64,000 bases of DNA from Spirilliplanes yamanashiensis (GTDB lineage Bacteria > Actinomycetota > Actinomycetes > Mycobacteriales > Micromonosporaceae): positions 62,001-126,000 of the forward strand of contig NZ_BOOY01000033.1 in assembly GCF_016863475.1 (NCBI RefSeq). Reading direction: 5' to 3'. How positions within the stretch are numbered: the stretch's first letter is position 1; each line of letters starts with the position of its first letter. Below the pieces are notes generated by a model. The model saw only the letters and a list, made by a program, of their open reading frames with translations, did not search any database and was not told the origin of the DNA. The position numbers and the translations under genes are program-made. Below, in pieces: positions 41,752 to 49,828 of the stretch.

Positions 41752-42633
41752 TCAGCCGGCGCGGCGCAGCGACCCCTCCGCGACGGTGACCAGCCCAGCC
41801 GGGGAGTGCAGTCCGTCGAGGTAGGACCACTCGCCCCGGTCGGCGAAGTCGAGGACGTCCTCCAGCGCCCGCACGCACTGGTGGTACGCGATCCGCTCCG
41901 GGTCGGCGGCGACCGGGCCGTACCCGTCGCCGAACGCCTCCTGCGCCGCCGCCGTCACCGGCGCGAACCCCAGCACCCCGCCGGTGAAGAACATCAGGTC
42001 GCGTTCGGCGGGCGCCAGCATCGCGTCGTCGAAGTCGAGCAGCCACACCCCGTCGTCGCCGTCCAGCAGCACGTTGCCGACGTGCGGGTCGGCGTGGCAC
42101 ACCACGTCGCGCCGGGGCCGGTCGCGCAGCCGCGCGGCCAGGGCGTCGGCCCCGCGCAGCAGCCCCAGCATCCGCTCCGGCGCGGGCAGCCGGCCGGCGA
42201 CCCGCTCGTACACCGCCCACCACGCCGCGTGGTCGTGCTCCTCACGGGGCAGTCCCGGCACGGGCGGCGCCGCGTGCACCGCCCGCAGCACCCGCCCCAG
42301 CGACCGCCAGTGCGCCGCCGTCATCGGACCGTCCACGGCGCGCGCCCCGGCCAGCCACGGCACCACCGACAGCCGGCGCCCGTCGCGGTCGCTCCACGCC
42401 CGCCCGTCACCCGCCGCGAGCGGTCCCGCGATCCCGGGTACGCAGTGCGCGGCCAGGTGCGCCGCCACCACCAGCCCGGCCGCGGTGCCGCCGCCGCTGA
42501 GCTTCACCGCGTACGCGTCCCCGCCGGCCGTCACCCCGCGCCACAGGCGGGCCCGGTGGTCGGAGCCCAGCCGCACCTCCTCGGCCGCGACCAGGTCCAC
42601 ACCGAAGTCCGCCCGCACCCACTGGCCGATCAC
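41752..42633 (-). CDS. Aminoglycoside phosphotransferase-family kinase (spectinomycin kinase-like)
   Basis: 293-aa APH-fold kinase. The N-lobe has YAVKLSGGG with the ATP-binding Lys; the catalytic loop is VVCHADPHVGNVLLDGDDG with the base Asp and Asn, and the metal-binding LLDFDDAML follows. The HADPH form and the overall look resemble APH(9)-type spectinomycin kinases, but many such enzymes act on other small molecules. GTG 42633 is the start used; the ribosome site is weak. It is first in a three-gene group with the ere-like and chaB genes. Confidence 0.87.
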   Translation of the reverse strand: MIGQWVRADFGVDLVAAEEVRLGSDHRARLWRGVTAGGDAYAVKLSGGGTAAGLVVAAHLAAHCVPGIAGPLAAGDGRAWSDRDGRRLSVVPWLAGARAVDGPMTAAHWRSLGRVLRAVHAAPPVPGLPREEHDHAAWWAVYERVAGRLPAPERMLGLLRGADALAARLRDRPRRDVVCHADPHVGNVLLDGDDGVWLLDFDDAMLAPAERDLMFFTGGVLGFAPVTAAAQEAFGDGYGPVAADPERIAYHQCVRALEDVLDFADRGEWSYLDGLHSPAGLVTVAEGSLRRAG

Positions 42634-42704
42634 GATCCCGCCCTGTTTCGATTCCCGTCGGCGTTTCTGCGCCCGCCCGGACGCTGATCCCGCACAATCC
42701 TCGG

Positions 42705-44354
42705 ATGGCGCTCTGGATCCTCCAATGCAACCCGAAGACCTGGCGCATCCGCGACTTCTTCGCCGACGGCCACACCACCACCGTCTGGCCGGTCCGGCGG
42801 CACCGCCAGGACATCGCCGCCGGTGACGAGTTCGCCGTCTGGGTGAGCGGCCCGGGCGGCGGCGCGGTCGCGCGCGGCACCGTCCTCGGCCCCCCGACGG
42901 ACGCCCCGCTCCCGCCGGACCACCTGAAGTACGCCACCGAGCCGCCCCGCCCCGACGAGCCGGCCCTGTCGGTGCCCGTCCGCTTCGACCACGTCTTCAT
43001 CGACGAGCCGGTCGGCCGCGCGGCGCTGAAGGCGGACCCGCGCTTCGCCCAGGCCGCGATCATGCGCGCCCCCATGGGCGGCAACCCGTTCCCGCTCGAC
43101 GAGGCCGCGTGGGCGGCCCTGACGGAACGCACCCCCGCCACCGCCGGGAACGGCACCGCCGCGGCGGCCGCGGCCGTCAGCGAGGCGCTGGCCGCCGCCC
43201 CGGTCCAGCCGGCGAAGAAGACGACGGGCCGCAAGACGGCCCCCGCCAAGGCGGCGACGCCGGAGGCGGCGGTCGCGGAGGCGACGGCGGCCACGCCGGC
43301 CGCACCCGTGGCACCGGCCGCGAAGGACGCGAAGAAGGCACCCGCGAAGCGGACCCCCGCGGCGAAGAAGACGGCCGCCACGGCCGCGGCGGACCAGGCC
43401 GCTCCCCCGGCCGACGGCGCCGAGTCCGCGACCGCGGCGGCGGCCGCCCCGGCGGCGGCGAAGGCGACGCGGGCCCGGAAGGCCCCGGCGAAGAAGGCGA
43501 CCCCCACCCCGGACCCGGTCGCAGCCCCCGCAGCCCACGCAGCCCCCGCAGCCCCCGCGACCACCTCGGCCGCGGCATCCGCGGCCACCTCGGCCGCGAC
43601 CCCTGCGGCCTCCTCGGTGGAGACCCTCACCGGGTTCCCCGCCGAGACCTCTGCCAAGGCCCCCACCGGCACCGCCACGGGGACCATCGGTTCCACCACC
43701 GACTCGACCACCGGGCCGGCCACCGGGTCACCTGCCGGGTCCGCCGTGGGATCCGCCGCCGAGACCTCGACCGGATTCCCGGCCGAGACGACCCCCGAGC
43801 CCACCACCGGGTTGATCACCGAGACCCCCGCCGGGTCGGTCGCCGAGACCCCCGCCGGGTCGGTCGCCGAGACTCCCACCGGCTCGGTCGCCGAGACCCC
43901 CGCCGGGTCGGTCGCCGACACTCCCACCGGGTTCCCGGCCGAGACCTCGGCCCCGGCCGAGACCTCCACCGTGGCCCGCACGGCCACGAGCCCGGCGGAT
44001 GTCGCGGCCGGTATCCCCGCCGAGATCCCGGGCCCGGCCGAGACCCGGGCCGCCGCGCCGCGGGCCGAGGCGGAGACCACCGCGGAGATCGCCGCCGACC
44101 TGCCCACGCCGGCTCCGGCCGAGGCCGCAGCGACGGCCGCGGAGACGGCCGCGGGGCCCGCCACGGGCCTGACGGTCCGCGACGCGGCGCCCGAGGGCGC
44201 GCCTGCCGGGAGTGGCGCGGAGGAGATCGCCGCCGCCGTCGAGGAGCGGCCCGTCGGTGAGGCGCCGGCCGAGGGAACCATGCCGGAGAAGAAGCCGGGG
44301 CTGGGCGGTCGGATCCGGGCGGCGTGGCGGAAGGTCGTGCGGAGCAACCGGTAG
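42705..44354 (+). CDS. EVE-domain protein with a long histone H1-like, repeat-bearing tail
   Basis: 549-aa protein. Residues about 1-140 form a PUA-like EVE domain (LWILQCNPKTWRIRDF, AAGDEFAVWVSGPGGG, then FDHVFIDEPVG), a fold that reads modified bases in DNA or RNA. The remaining ~400 residues are disordered. First comes an Ala/Lys/Pro block with AKKTTGRKTAPAK and KDAKKAPAKRTPAAKKTA (H1-like, positive). An acidic Thr/Pro/Glu stretch with tandem ETPAGSVA units follows, ending in basic GGRIRAAWRKVVRSNR. CACAAT lies 6 nt before ATG 42705 (degenerate leaderless -10). The tail may compact nucleoid DNA around the EVE module (inference). Confidence 0.82.
   Translation: MALWILQCNPKTWRIRDFFADGHTTTVWPVRRHRQDIAAGDEFAVWVSGPGGGAVARGTVLGPPTDAPLPPDHLKYATEPPRPDEPALSVPVRFDHVFIDEPVGRAALKADPRFAQAAIMRAPMGGNPFPLDEAAWAALTERTPATAGNGTAAAAAAVSEALAAAPVQPAKKTTGRKTAPAKAATPEAAVAEATAATPAAPVAPAAKDAKKAPAKRTPAAKKTAATAAADQAAPPADGAESATAAAAAPAAAKATRARKAPAKKATPTPDPVAAPAAHAAPAAPATTSAAASAATSAATPAASSVETLTGFPAETSAKAPTGTATGTIGSTTDSTTGPATGSPAGSAVGSAAETSTGFPAETTPEPTTGLITETPAGSVAETPAGSVAETPTGSVAETPAGSVADTPTGFPAETSAPAETSTVARTATSPADVAAGIPAEIPGPAETRAAAPRAEAETTAEIAADLPTPAPAEAAATAAETAAGPATGLTVRDAAPEGAPAGSGAEEIAAAVEERPVGEAPAEGTMPEKKPGLGGRIRAAWRKVVRSNR
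43821..43940 (+). repeat. Five tandem 24-bp units coding ETPAGSVA-like repeats
   Basis: Units begin at 43821, 43845, 43869, 43893 and 43917. Units 1, 2 and 4 are identical, unit 3 differs at three bases, and the last is more diverged. All are in frame. Looser copies (ETSTGFPA, ETLTGFPA) occur upstream. Confidence 0.9.
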
Positions 44355-44358
44355 GCGG

Positions 44359-45588
44359 TCAGCTGATCGGGGCCGGGTCGCGCGGGGCGTTCGTGTCCGG
44401 TGTGGTGCGGGGCGGGAACGCCGTGCGCGCGGCCAGGACCAGCGCGGCCGCGGTCAGCGTGACTGCGGCGCCGATCAGCGGGAGGGCGTCGAGGTGGCCG
44501 GCGCGGAAGAGGCGTTCGCCGAGGAGGGCGCCGCCGCCGATGCCGATCTGGAAGGCGACGACGTAGACGGCGGAGGCGGCGTCGCGGGCGTGCGGGGCGA
44601 CGCGCAGGATGGCGGCCTGCAGCACGACCGGTGACGCCGTGAACGCGGCGCCCCACAGCAGCACCGCGGGCACGGTGCCGACGGGGCCGGGGAACGCCGC
44701 GATGGTGGCGAGGGCGGCGGTCATGGCGACGGCCAGGGCGGTGAGCAGCCGGCCGGGGCTGCGGTCGACGTGGCGGCCGACGAGCCAGTTGCCGAGCAGG
44801 CCGGCGGCGCCGTAGCCGAGCAGCAGGGCGCTGAGGGCGACGCCGGTGGGGCCGCCGTCGCGGCGGGCCAGCGGGGCGATGTAGGTGTAGGCGACGAACT
44901 GGCCGACGACGAGCAGCACGGTGACGGCGCAGACGGCGGCGACGGGCCGGGCGCGCAGTACGGTCACCGCGCCGCGCAGCAGGGCGCCGAGGCGGGCGTC
45001 GCGGTCGTGGGGCAGGGCGGGCAGCGGGGGCAGCAGCCGCCAGATGGCGACGAGGCTGAGCGCGCCGGCGAGGGCGAACGCGCCGACGGCGACGCGCCAG
45101 CCGAGGGCCTGGCCGAGGGCGGTGCCGAGCGGGACGCCGAGGACGATGGCGGCGGAGTTGCCGAGGAACACCAGTGCGGTGGCGTGCCCGGCCCGGCCGG
45201 GTGGCACGAGCCGGGCGGCGACGGGCGCGATGGTGGACCAGAAGACGCCGTGGACGAGCGCGCAGACGAGCCGGGCGGCGGCGAGGGTGGCGAGGCTGGG
45301 CGCGAGGGCGGCGGCGGCCTGGGACGCGACGAAGACGGCGACAGTGAGCGCGAGGAGCCGGTGCCGCGGGATGCGCATGGTCAGCGCGGTGAGCGGGATG
45401 GCGCTGACGCCGGCGACGACGGCGTAGCTGGTGAGCAGCAGGCCGACGTCGGACTCGGCGGCGCCGAGGCCGGCGGCGATGTCCGGCAGCAGCCCGACCG
45501 GCAGGGTCTCGGCGGCGACGAAGGCGAAGGCCGAGGCGGCGAGCGCGGCGAGGGCCGCGCGCGGGGGCCGGTCGGGCGTGCGCGTCAT
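44359..45588 (-). CDS. MFS transporter (AraJ/YdhP-like exporter)
   Basis: 409-aa transporter with 12 predicted membrane helices. It opens with LAASAFAFVAAETLPVGLLP; after helix 2 come the loop LTMRIPRHRLLAL and the helix-4 motif RLVCALVHGVFWSTIAPVA, both typical of the DHA1 drug/sugar efflux subfamily. Ligand unknown. ATG 45588 has TATCGT 7 nt upstream (leaderless). It converges with the EVE gene, 4 nt apart. Confidence 0.92.
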   Translation of the reverse strand: MTRTPDRPPRAALAALAASAFAFVAAETLPVGLLPDIAAGLGAAESDVGLLLTSYAVVAGVSAIPLTALTMRIPRHRLLALTVAVFVASQAAAALAPSLATLAAARLVCALVHGVFWSTIAPVAARLVPPGRAGHATALVFLGNSAAIVLGVPLGTALGQALGWRVAVGAFALAGALSLVAIWRLLPPLPALPHDRDARLGALLRGAVTVLRARPVAAVCAVTVLLVVGQFVAYTYIAPLARRDGGPTGVALSALLLGYGAAGLLGNWLVGRHVDRSPGRLLTALAVAMTAALATIAAFPGPVGTVPAVLLWGAAFTASPVVLQAAILRVAPHARDAASAVYVVAFQIGIGGGALLGERLFRAGHLDALPLIGAAVTLTAAALVLAARTAFPPRTTPDTNAPRDPAPIS

Positions 45589-45595
45589 GCGCCCG

Positions 45596-45601
45596 ACGAT
45601 A
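45596..45601 (-). promoter_or_regulatory. -10 element of a leaderless promoter
   Basis: TATCGT on the minus strand, 7 nt before ATG 45588. Confidence 0.55.
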
Positions 45602-45610
45602 GGGCGTCGG

Positions 45611-46612
45611 TCAGCCGGCGACCTGGCGGCTGGTGAGCCGGGCGGCGACGGGCGCCTCGGCGCCGCGCGGCCGCAGCCGGCCCTTGGCGTCGACGATCGC
45701 GCGCTTGGCGGGGGCCAGCCGGTAGGAGGCGGCGTGCCAGGCGTACCGGGCGCGGTCACGCGGGCCGGGGACGGGGGTGCCGGACAGCTCGTACCCGAAC
45801 TGGACGAGACGGTGCCCGAACGCGGCCTCGCACATGCGGATCTCGTCGGGGGTGAGCCGGGTGCGCCAGCTCTGCACCCGCTCGGTGGTGACCTCGCCGT
45901 GCGTGAGCTTGTGCCAGACCTTGTACTCGGGGACGGCGACGCGGGCCTGCTCGCCGGGGCGGGCCATGGCGGGGTCGTAGTCCTCGTCGAGGAAGTCGCA
46001 CATCGCCCGCAGCGCGGGTTCGGGGTCGCGGACGAGGTCCTCGTAGCGGACCTGGTGGTAGGTGGCCGGGTCGAGGCGGCGGGCGGCGCGGCGGGTCTCG
46101 TCGGCGGCGCGGGCCCAGAAGTCGACGAGTTCGCCGAAGCCGCGCTGGCGCCAGGGCACCTCCTTGAGGGAGGCGACGCAGTCGCGGCCGTCGCGCACGA
46201 TGTTGATGATCTGCGCGTCGGGGAACAGCTTCTGGATGACGTCGAGGTGCCGCAGGTACGCGGGCCGCTTGTCGCCCCACCGCGGCTTGCCGAACTTCGC
46301 GGCGTACGCGCGCAGGACGGCCCCGAGGGCGGAGCCGAGGGTGGGCGGCGCGGCGACGACCTCCTCGACGACGTGGCCGGGGTCGAGGCCGAGGTCGCCG
46401 AAGGCGCGCTCGGCGACGATCCAGTCACCCAGCTTGCGGCGGTTGCCGGCGACGGTGAGGTCGCCGAAGTCGTGCCGGCGGGTGTAGGCGGGCAGCACGA
46501 AGCGGTTCTCGGGCGGCAGCGCGATGCGCGGGTGGGCGTGCAGCATCAGCTGGAGCATCGTGGTGCCGGAGCGCGGGCAGCCGACGACGAAGATCGGGCG
46601 GTCACTGGGCAC
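45611..46612 (-). CDS. PAPS-dependent sulfotransferase family protein
   Basis: 333-aa enzyme. The 5'-phosphosulfate loop is FVVGCPRSGTTMLQLML at the N-terminus and the 3'-phosphate site is INIVRDGRDCVASLKEVPW, both diagnostic. VRYEDLVRDPEPALRAMCDFL is the typical later block. The acceptor is unknown; a glycolipid, carbohydrate or secondary metabolite is possible. GTG 46612 has GGAGG 6 nt upstream. A TATGGT -10 lies 30 nt upstream, so unlike its neighbours this gene has a conventional leader. Confidence 0.92.
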   Translation of the reverse strand: MPSDRPIFVVGCPRSGTTMLQLMLHAHPRIALPPENRFVLPAYTRRHDFGDLTVAGNRRKLGDWIVAERAFGDLGLDPGHVVEEVVAAPPTLGSALGAVLRAYAAKFGKPRWGDKRPAYLRHLDVIQKLFPDAQIINIVRDGRDCVASLKEVPWRQRGFGELVDFWARAADETRRAARRLDPATYHQVRYEDLVRDPEPALRAMCDFLDEDYDPAMARPGEQARVAVPEYKVWHKLTHGEVTTERVQSWRTRLTPDEIRMCEAAFGHRLVQFGYELSGTPVPGPRDRARYAWHAASYRLAPAKRAIVDAKGRLRPRGAEAPVAARLTSRQVAG

Positions 46613-46642
46613 GGGGCACCTCCGGAGGAACGAACGACCGGC

Positions 46643-46648
46643 ACCATA
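46643..46648 (-). promoter_or_regulatory. Candidate -10 of the sulfotransferase gene
   Basis: TATGGT, with an AT-rich block (CCATATTAATTC) just upstream that stands out from the GC-rich surroundings. It would give a leader of about 25 nt containing the GGAGG site. Confidence 0.5.
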
Positions 46649-46698
46649 GCGAATTAATATGGCAAAACGGGCATCTCGGGTGTCGTGTCGCGGTTCGA

Positions 46699-46704
46699 TA
46701 CGGT
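46699..46704 (+). promoter_or_regulatory. -10 element of a leaderless promoter
   Basis: TACGGT ends 6 nt before GTG 46711. Confidence 0.65.
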
Positions 46705-46710
46705 GTCCCG

Positions 46711-47088
46711 GTGATCCACACAGGCCAGGCCGAGCTCGACGGCGTCGCCAACCAGGGCTGGCTGCTGGGCCACTTCATGCCGCCCGGCACGCCGCTGCAC
46801 AGCACCGCCGTCGAGGTGAAGTGGGGCGTGCACCCCGCCGGGCAGCGCCGCGCGGCGTGGGCGACCGCCGAGACCCGCACGGCGCTGCTCGTGCTGATCA
46901 GCGGCCGCTTCCACATGGAGATGCGCGACCGCACCGTGGTGCTGACCCGGCCCGGCGACTACCTCGTCTGGGGTCCCGGCGAGGACCACAGCTGGCACGC
47001 GCCCGCCGACGCGGTCGTGCTGACCGTGCGCTGGCCGTCCCTGCCGGGCTGGCGCCTCCCACCCCCACCGACCCAGGAGGACGCATGA
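46711..47088 (+). CDS. Cupin-fold protein
   Basis: 125-aa single-domain cupin. WGVHPAGQRRAAWAT begins the barrel, LLVLISGRFHMEMRDRTVVL is the first sheet, and RPGDYLVWGPGEDHSWHA is the second cupin motif with a metal-binding His. Such small cupins bind metals or signal in sugar and aromatic pathways; no specific role is visible. The stop overlaps the ATG of the VOC gene by 4 nt. The start is leaderless. Confidence 0.8.
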   Translation: MIHTGQAELDGVANQGWLLGHFMPPGTPLHSTAVEVKWGVHPAGQRRAAWATAETRTALLVLISGRFHMEMRDRTVVLTRPGDYLVWGPGEDHSWHAPADAVVLTVRWPSLPGWRLPPPPTQEDA

Positions 47089-47441
47089 GCGCCGCCCGGT
47101 TCAAGGACCTCTGCCTGGACGCCGCCGACCACCAGGCCCTCGCCGACTGGTGGTGCGCCGCGCTGGGCTACGTCCGGCACGAGGGCGAGGCCCCGGGCGA
47201 CCCGTCCGGGCCGGTGCCGATCGTGGACCCGGCGGGGCGCGGGCCGATGATCTGGCTCAACCCGGTGCCGGAGCCCAAGACGGTCAAGAACCGCCTGCAC
47301 TTCGACGTGGACGGCGACACCGGCGCGCTGCTCGCCGCCGGCGCCACCCTCGTGCGGGCGCGGGGCGGCGACATCAGCTGGGACGTCCTCGCCGACCCCG
47401 AGGGCAACGAGTTCTGCTGCTTCGCCCCCGAGGACGACTGA
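47085..47441 (+). CDS. VOC-superfamily (glyoxalase-like) protein
   Basis: 118-aa protein with paired beta-alpha-beta modules. FKDLCLDAADHQALADWWCA begins module one, and LHFDVDGDTGALLAAGATLV with ISWDVLADPEGNEFCCF closes module two. It matches the glyoxalase-like family common in actinomycetes, whose members bind drugs or act as small dioxygenases or epimerases; specificity is unknown. ATG 47085 overlaps the cupin stop and has AGGAGG upstream, so the pair is one operon. Confidence 0.87.
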   Translation: MSAARFKDLCLDAADHQALADWWCAALGYVRHEGEAPGDPSGPVPIVDPAGRGPMIWLNPVPEPKTVKNRLHFDVDGDTGALLAAGATLVRARGGDISWDVLADPEGNEFCCFAPEDD

Positions 47442-47519
47442 CGATTCAACCGCCCGCCCCCGCCCGGCCGTATCCCCGGGCGGCGCCCGGACCCGGGCGC
47501 GGACGGGGGGTGCGCTGCC

Positions 47520-48911
47520 GTGACGCGCCGGCTGCTGGTCACCTACCTGACGTTCGCGCTGCTCATCCTCGTCGCGCTGGAGGTGCCGCTGGGCTGGGTG
47601 TACCACCGCGGCGCGCAGCGGCAGGCCGCGGACGCCCTGGAGCACGACGCCGAGGTGCTGGCCGCGTTCGTCGACACCGCCCTCACCACCGGCCGCGGCG
47701 AGCAGGTGCACCTGCTGGCCCGGGAGGCGGCGCAGCGGCTCGGCGGGCAGGTCGACGTCGTCGGCGCGGGCGGGCGCCTGCTGTCCAGCACCCACCCCGA
47801 GCGGCACGCGCCGGGCGGGCCGGGCGCCGCGCCGGACGTGCGCGCCGTGCTGGCCGGGCGCGACCGGGTCACCGGGCGGGCGGCCGGGCCGGGAACGATC
47901 TCGGTGGCCGTGCCCGTGCACCCGGGCGTGGCGGCGCGCGGCGCGGTCCGGGTCAGCGTGCCGACGGCGCCGACGACGGCCCGCGTGCGCCGGTTCTGGC
48001 TGCTGCTGGCCGCCGCCGGCATCGCCGTGCTGCTCGCCGCCGCGCTCGTCGCGGTCGCGCTGGCGCGCTGGATCAGCCGGCCGGTGCGCGAGCTGGAGCG
48101 GGCCACCGCCCGGCTGCCGGGCGGCCCGCTGCCGCCGCCGCCCACGACCGGCCCGCCGGAGCTGCGCCGGCTCGCCGCCGCCTTCCACGCCACGGCGGGC
48201 CGGGTGCAGGGCCTGCTGGAGGCGCAGCGCGCGTTCGCCGGCCACGCGTCGCACCAGCTCAAGACCCCGCTGGCCGCGCTGCGGCTGCGGCTGGAGAACC
48301 TGGAGCCGGACGTCACCGCCGGCGGGGCGGCCGGCCTGCGCGCCGCCCTGGCCGAGACCGACCGGCTCGCCGGGCTGGTGGAGTCGCTGCTCGCCCTGGC
48401 CCGCGCCGAGCGGGGCACGCTGCCCCGGGAGCGGGTCGGCCTGCCCGGCGCCGTGGCCGGGCGGGTGGAGGTGTGGGCGCCGCTGGCCGCCGGGCGCGGC
48501 GTCGGCCTGGTCGCCGACGGCCCGGCCGACGCGCACGTCGCGGCCGTCCCCGGCGCCGTCGACCAGATCCTCGACAACCTGCTCGCCAACGCGCTGCGCG
48601 CCGCGCCGGCCGGCAGCGCCGTCACCGTTTCCTGGCGGCCCGGCCCGGCCGGGGACGTCGAGCTGCACGTCGCCGACCGCGGCCCCGGCCTGACCGACGA
48701 GCAGCGGGAACGGGCGCTCGACCCGTTCTGGCGCGCCCCCGGCGCCGCGCCCGGCGGCACCGGCCTCGGGCTGGCGCTGGTGCGCACGCTCGCCGAGGCG
48801 GGCGGGGGCGGCGCCGCCCTGCGCCCCGCGCCCGGCGGGTCGGGCCTCGACGCGGTCGTCACGTTCCCGGCCGGCCCCGCCGCCGCGCTCAGCCCAGGAC
48901 GACCAGCGTGA
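47520..48911 (+). CDS. Orphan sensor histidine kinase (HAMP-HisKA)
   Basis: 463-aa membrane kinase. The first membrane segment is residues about 5-25; an extracytoplasmic domain of about 125 residues and a second segment (FWLLLAAAGIAVLLAAALVAVALA) follow. HAMP begins WISRPVRELERATARL. The H-box is ASHQLKTPLAALRLRLENL (His about 244), the N-box QILDNLLANALRAAP, and G1/G2 VADRGPGLT and GGTGLGLALVRTLAEAGGG. No response regulator gene is adjacent. The extracytoplasmic LSSTHPERHAPGGPG style is seen in actinobacterial envelope sensors. The 3' end overlaps the convergent EamA gene by 23 nt. Confidence 0.92.
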   Translation: MTRRLLVTYLTFALLILVALEVPLGWVYHRGAQRQAADALEHDAEVLAAFVDTALTTGRGEQVHLLAREAAQRLGGQVDVVGAGGRLLSSTHPERHAPGGPGAAPDVRAVLAGRDRVTGRAAGPGTISVAVPVHPGVAARGAVRVSVPTAPTTARVRRFWLLLAAAGIAVLLAAALVAVALARWISRPVRELERATARLPGGPLPPPPTTGPPELRRLAAAFHATAGRVQGLLEAQRAFAGHASHQLKTPLAALRLRLENLEPDVTAGGAAGLRAALAETDRLAGLVESLLALARAERGTLPRERVGLPGAVAGRVEVWAPLAAGRGVGLVADGPADAHVAAVPGAVDQILDNLLANALRAAPAGSAVTVSWRPGPAGDVELHVADRGPGLTDEQRERALDPFWRAPGAAPGGTGLGLALVRTLAEAGGGGAALRPAPGGSGLDAVVTFPAGPAAALSPGRPA

Positions 48912-49740
48912 CCGCCACGCCCGCCGCCGCCAGCCCCACCGCCTGGACCGCGCGCAGCCGCTCGCGCAGCACGGTGGCCGCCAGCAGCACGGTCACCGCC
49001 GGGTAGAGGGCGGTGAGCACGGCGGCGACGGTCAGCTGGCCGCGCCCCGTCGCCGCCAGGAACAGCAGGTTCGCGGCGGCGCCCAGCAACCCGGACGGCA
49101 GCCCCCAGCGCACCGCCGGCCCCCACCCGGCCCGGTCCGCCCGGCGCATCGCCGGCCCGGCCAGCGCCGCCACGACGGCGACCGCGACGAGCTGGCCGGG
49201 CAGCAGCGGCCACGCCCCCGCCGCGGTGCCGGCCCGGTCGAGCGCGATGAACAGCAGCCCGAACCCGGTGCCGGCGAGCAGCCCGTACCGCACGTCGCGC
49301 AGCGGCTCCCCCGCGTCCGCGCCGCCCGGCTCGCGGGAGACCAGCGCGATCGCCGGCAGCGCGACGGCGACCCCGGCCCAGGCGAGCCCGGACAGCCGGT
49401 CGCCGTCGAGCACGCCGGCCAGGGCGGGCAGCAGCGCGGTCGTCACCGCCGACACCGGCGCCACCACGCTCATCCGGCCCAGGGCCAGGCCCCGGAACAG
49501 CGCGGCGTTGCCGATGCCGCTGCCGACGCCGCTCAGCGCGCCCCAGGCGAGCACCGCGGCCGTCGGCGCGCCGCCCGGCACGACCAGCACGGCGAGCGCG
49601 GCCGACAGCACCCCGACGACCTGGATGACGACGGTGACCAGCGCGGGCACGGTGCGCCGCCCGCCGACCCCGCCGACGAAGTCGCCGGCGCCGTAGCTCA
49701 CGGCCGCCAGCAGCGCCAGCAGAGCCCCCACGATCACCAC
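48889..49740 (-). CDS. EamA/DMT-family transporter
   Basis: 283-aa protein with ten predicted membrane segments in two EamA halves. The first opens VGALLALLAAVSYGAGDFVG, and the second ends VLTALYPAVTVLLAATVLRE, the EamA signature near the C-terminus. Substrate unknown. Several GTG codons are in frame at the start; 49740 is used. It is only distantly similar to the EamA gene at 13702. Confidence 0.88.
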   Translation of the reverse strand: MVIVGALLALLAAVSYGAGDFVGGVGGRRTVPALVTVVIQVVGVLSAALAVLVVPGGAPTAAVLAWGALSGVGSGIGNAALFRGLALGRMSVVAPVSAVTTALLPALAGVLDGDRLSGLAWAGVAVALPAIALVSREPGGADAGEPLRDVRYGLLAGTGFGLLFIALDRAGTAAGAWPLLPGQLVAVAVVAALAGPAMRRADRAGWGPAVRWGLPSGLLGAAANLLFLAATGRGQLTVAAVLTALYPAVTVLLAATVLRERLRAVQAVGLAAAGVAVTLVVLG

Positions 49741-49816
49741 CCCCGGCGCCCAGTCTCGCAGCCGCGCACCCCCGGGACCGGGTCGTCGCGCGGCGGCACG
49801 GCCCGCACCGGTGATC

Positions 49817-49822
49817 TAGGAT
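49817..49822 (+). promoter_or_regulatory. -10 element of a leaderless promoter
   Basis: TAGGAT ends 6 nt before ATG 49829. Confidence 0.65.
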
Positions 49823-49828
49823 GCGCCG

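Noticed and set aside
43821-43940. CRISPR-like tandem repeats
   Set aside because: The 24-bp units are contiguous with no spacers, are in frame inside a gene and code for an octapeptide repeat.
47520-48911. Pairing of the orphan histidine kinase with the response regulator at 13082
   Set aside because: They lie 34 kb apart, and that regulator already has a coupled NarL-type kinase; a HAMP-HisKA kinase normally pairs with an OmpR-type regulator, and none is present in the window.
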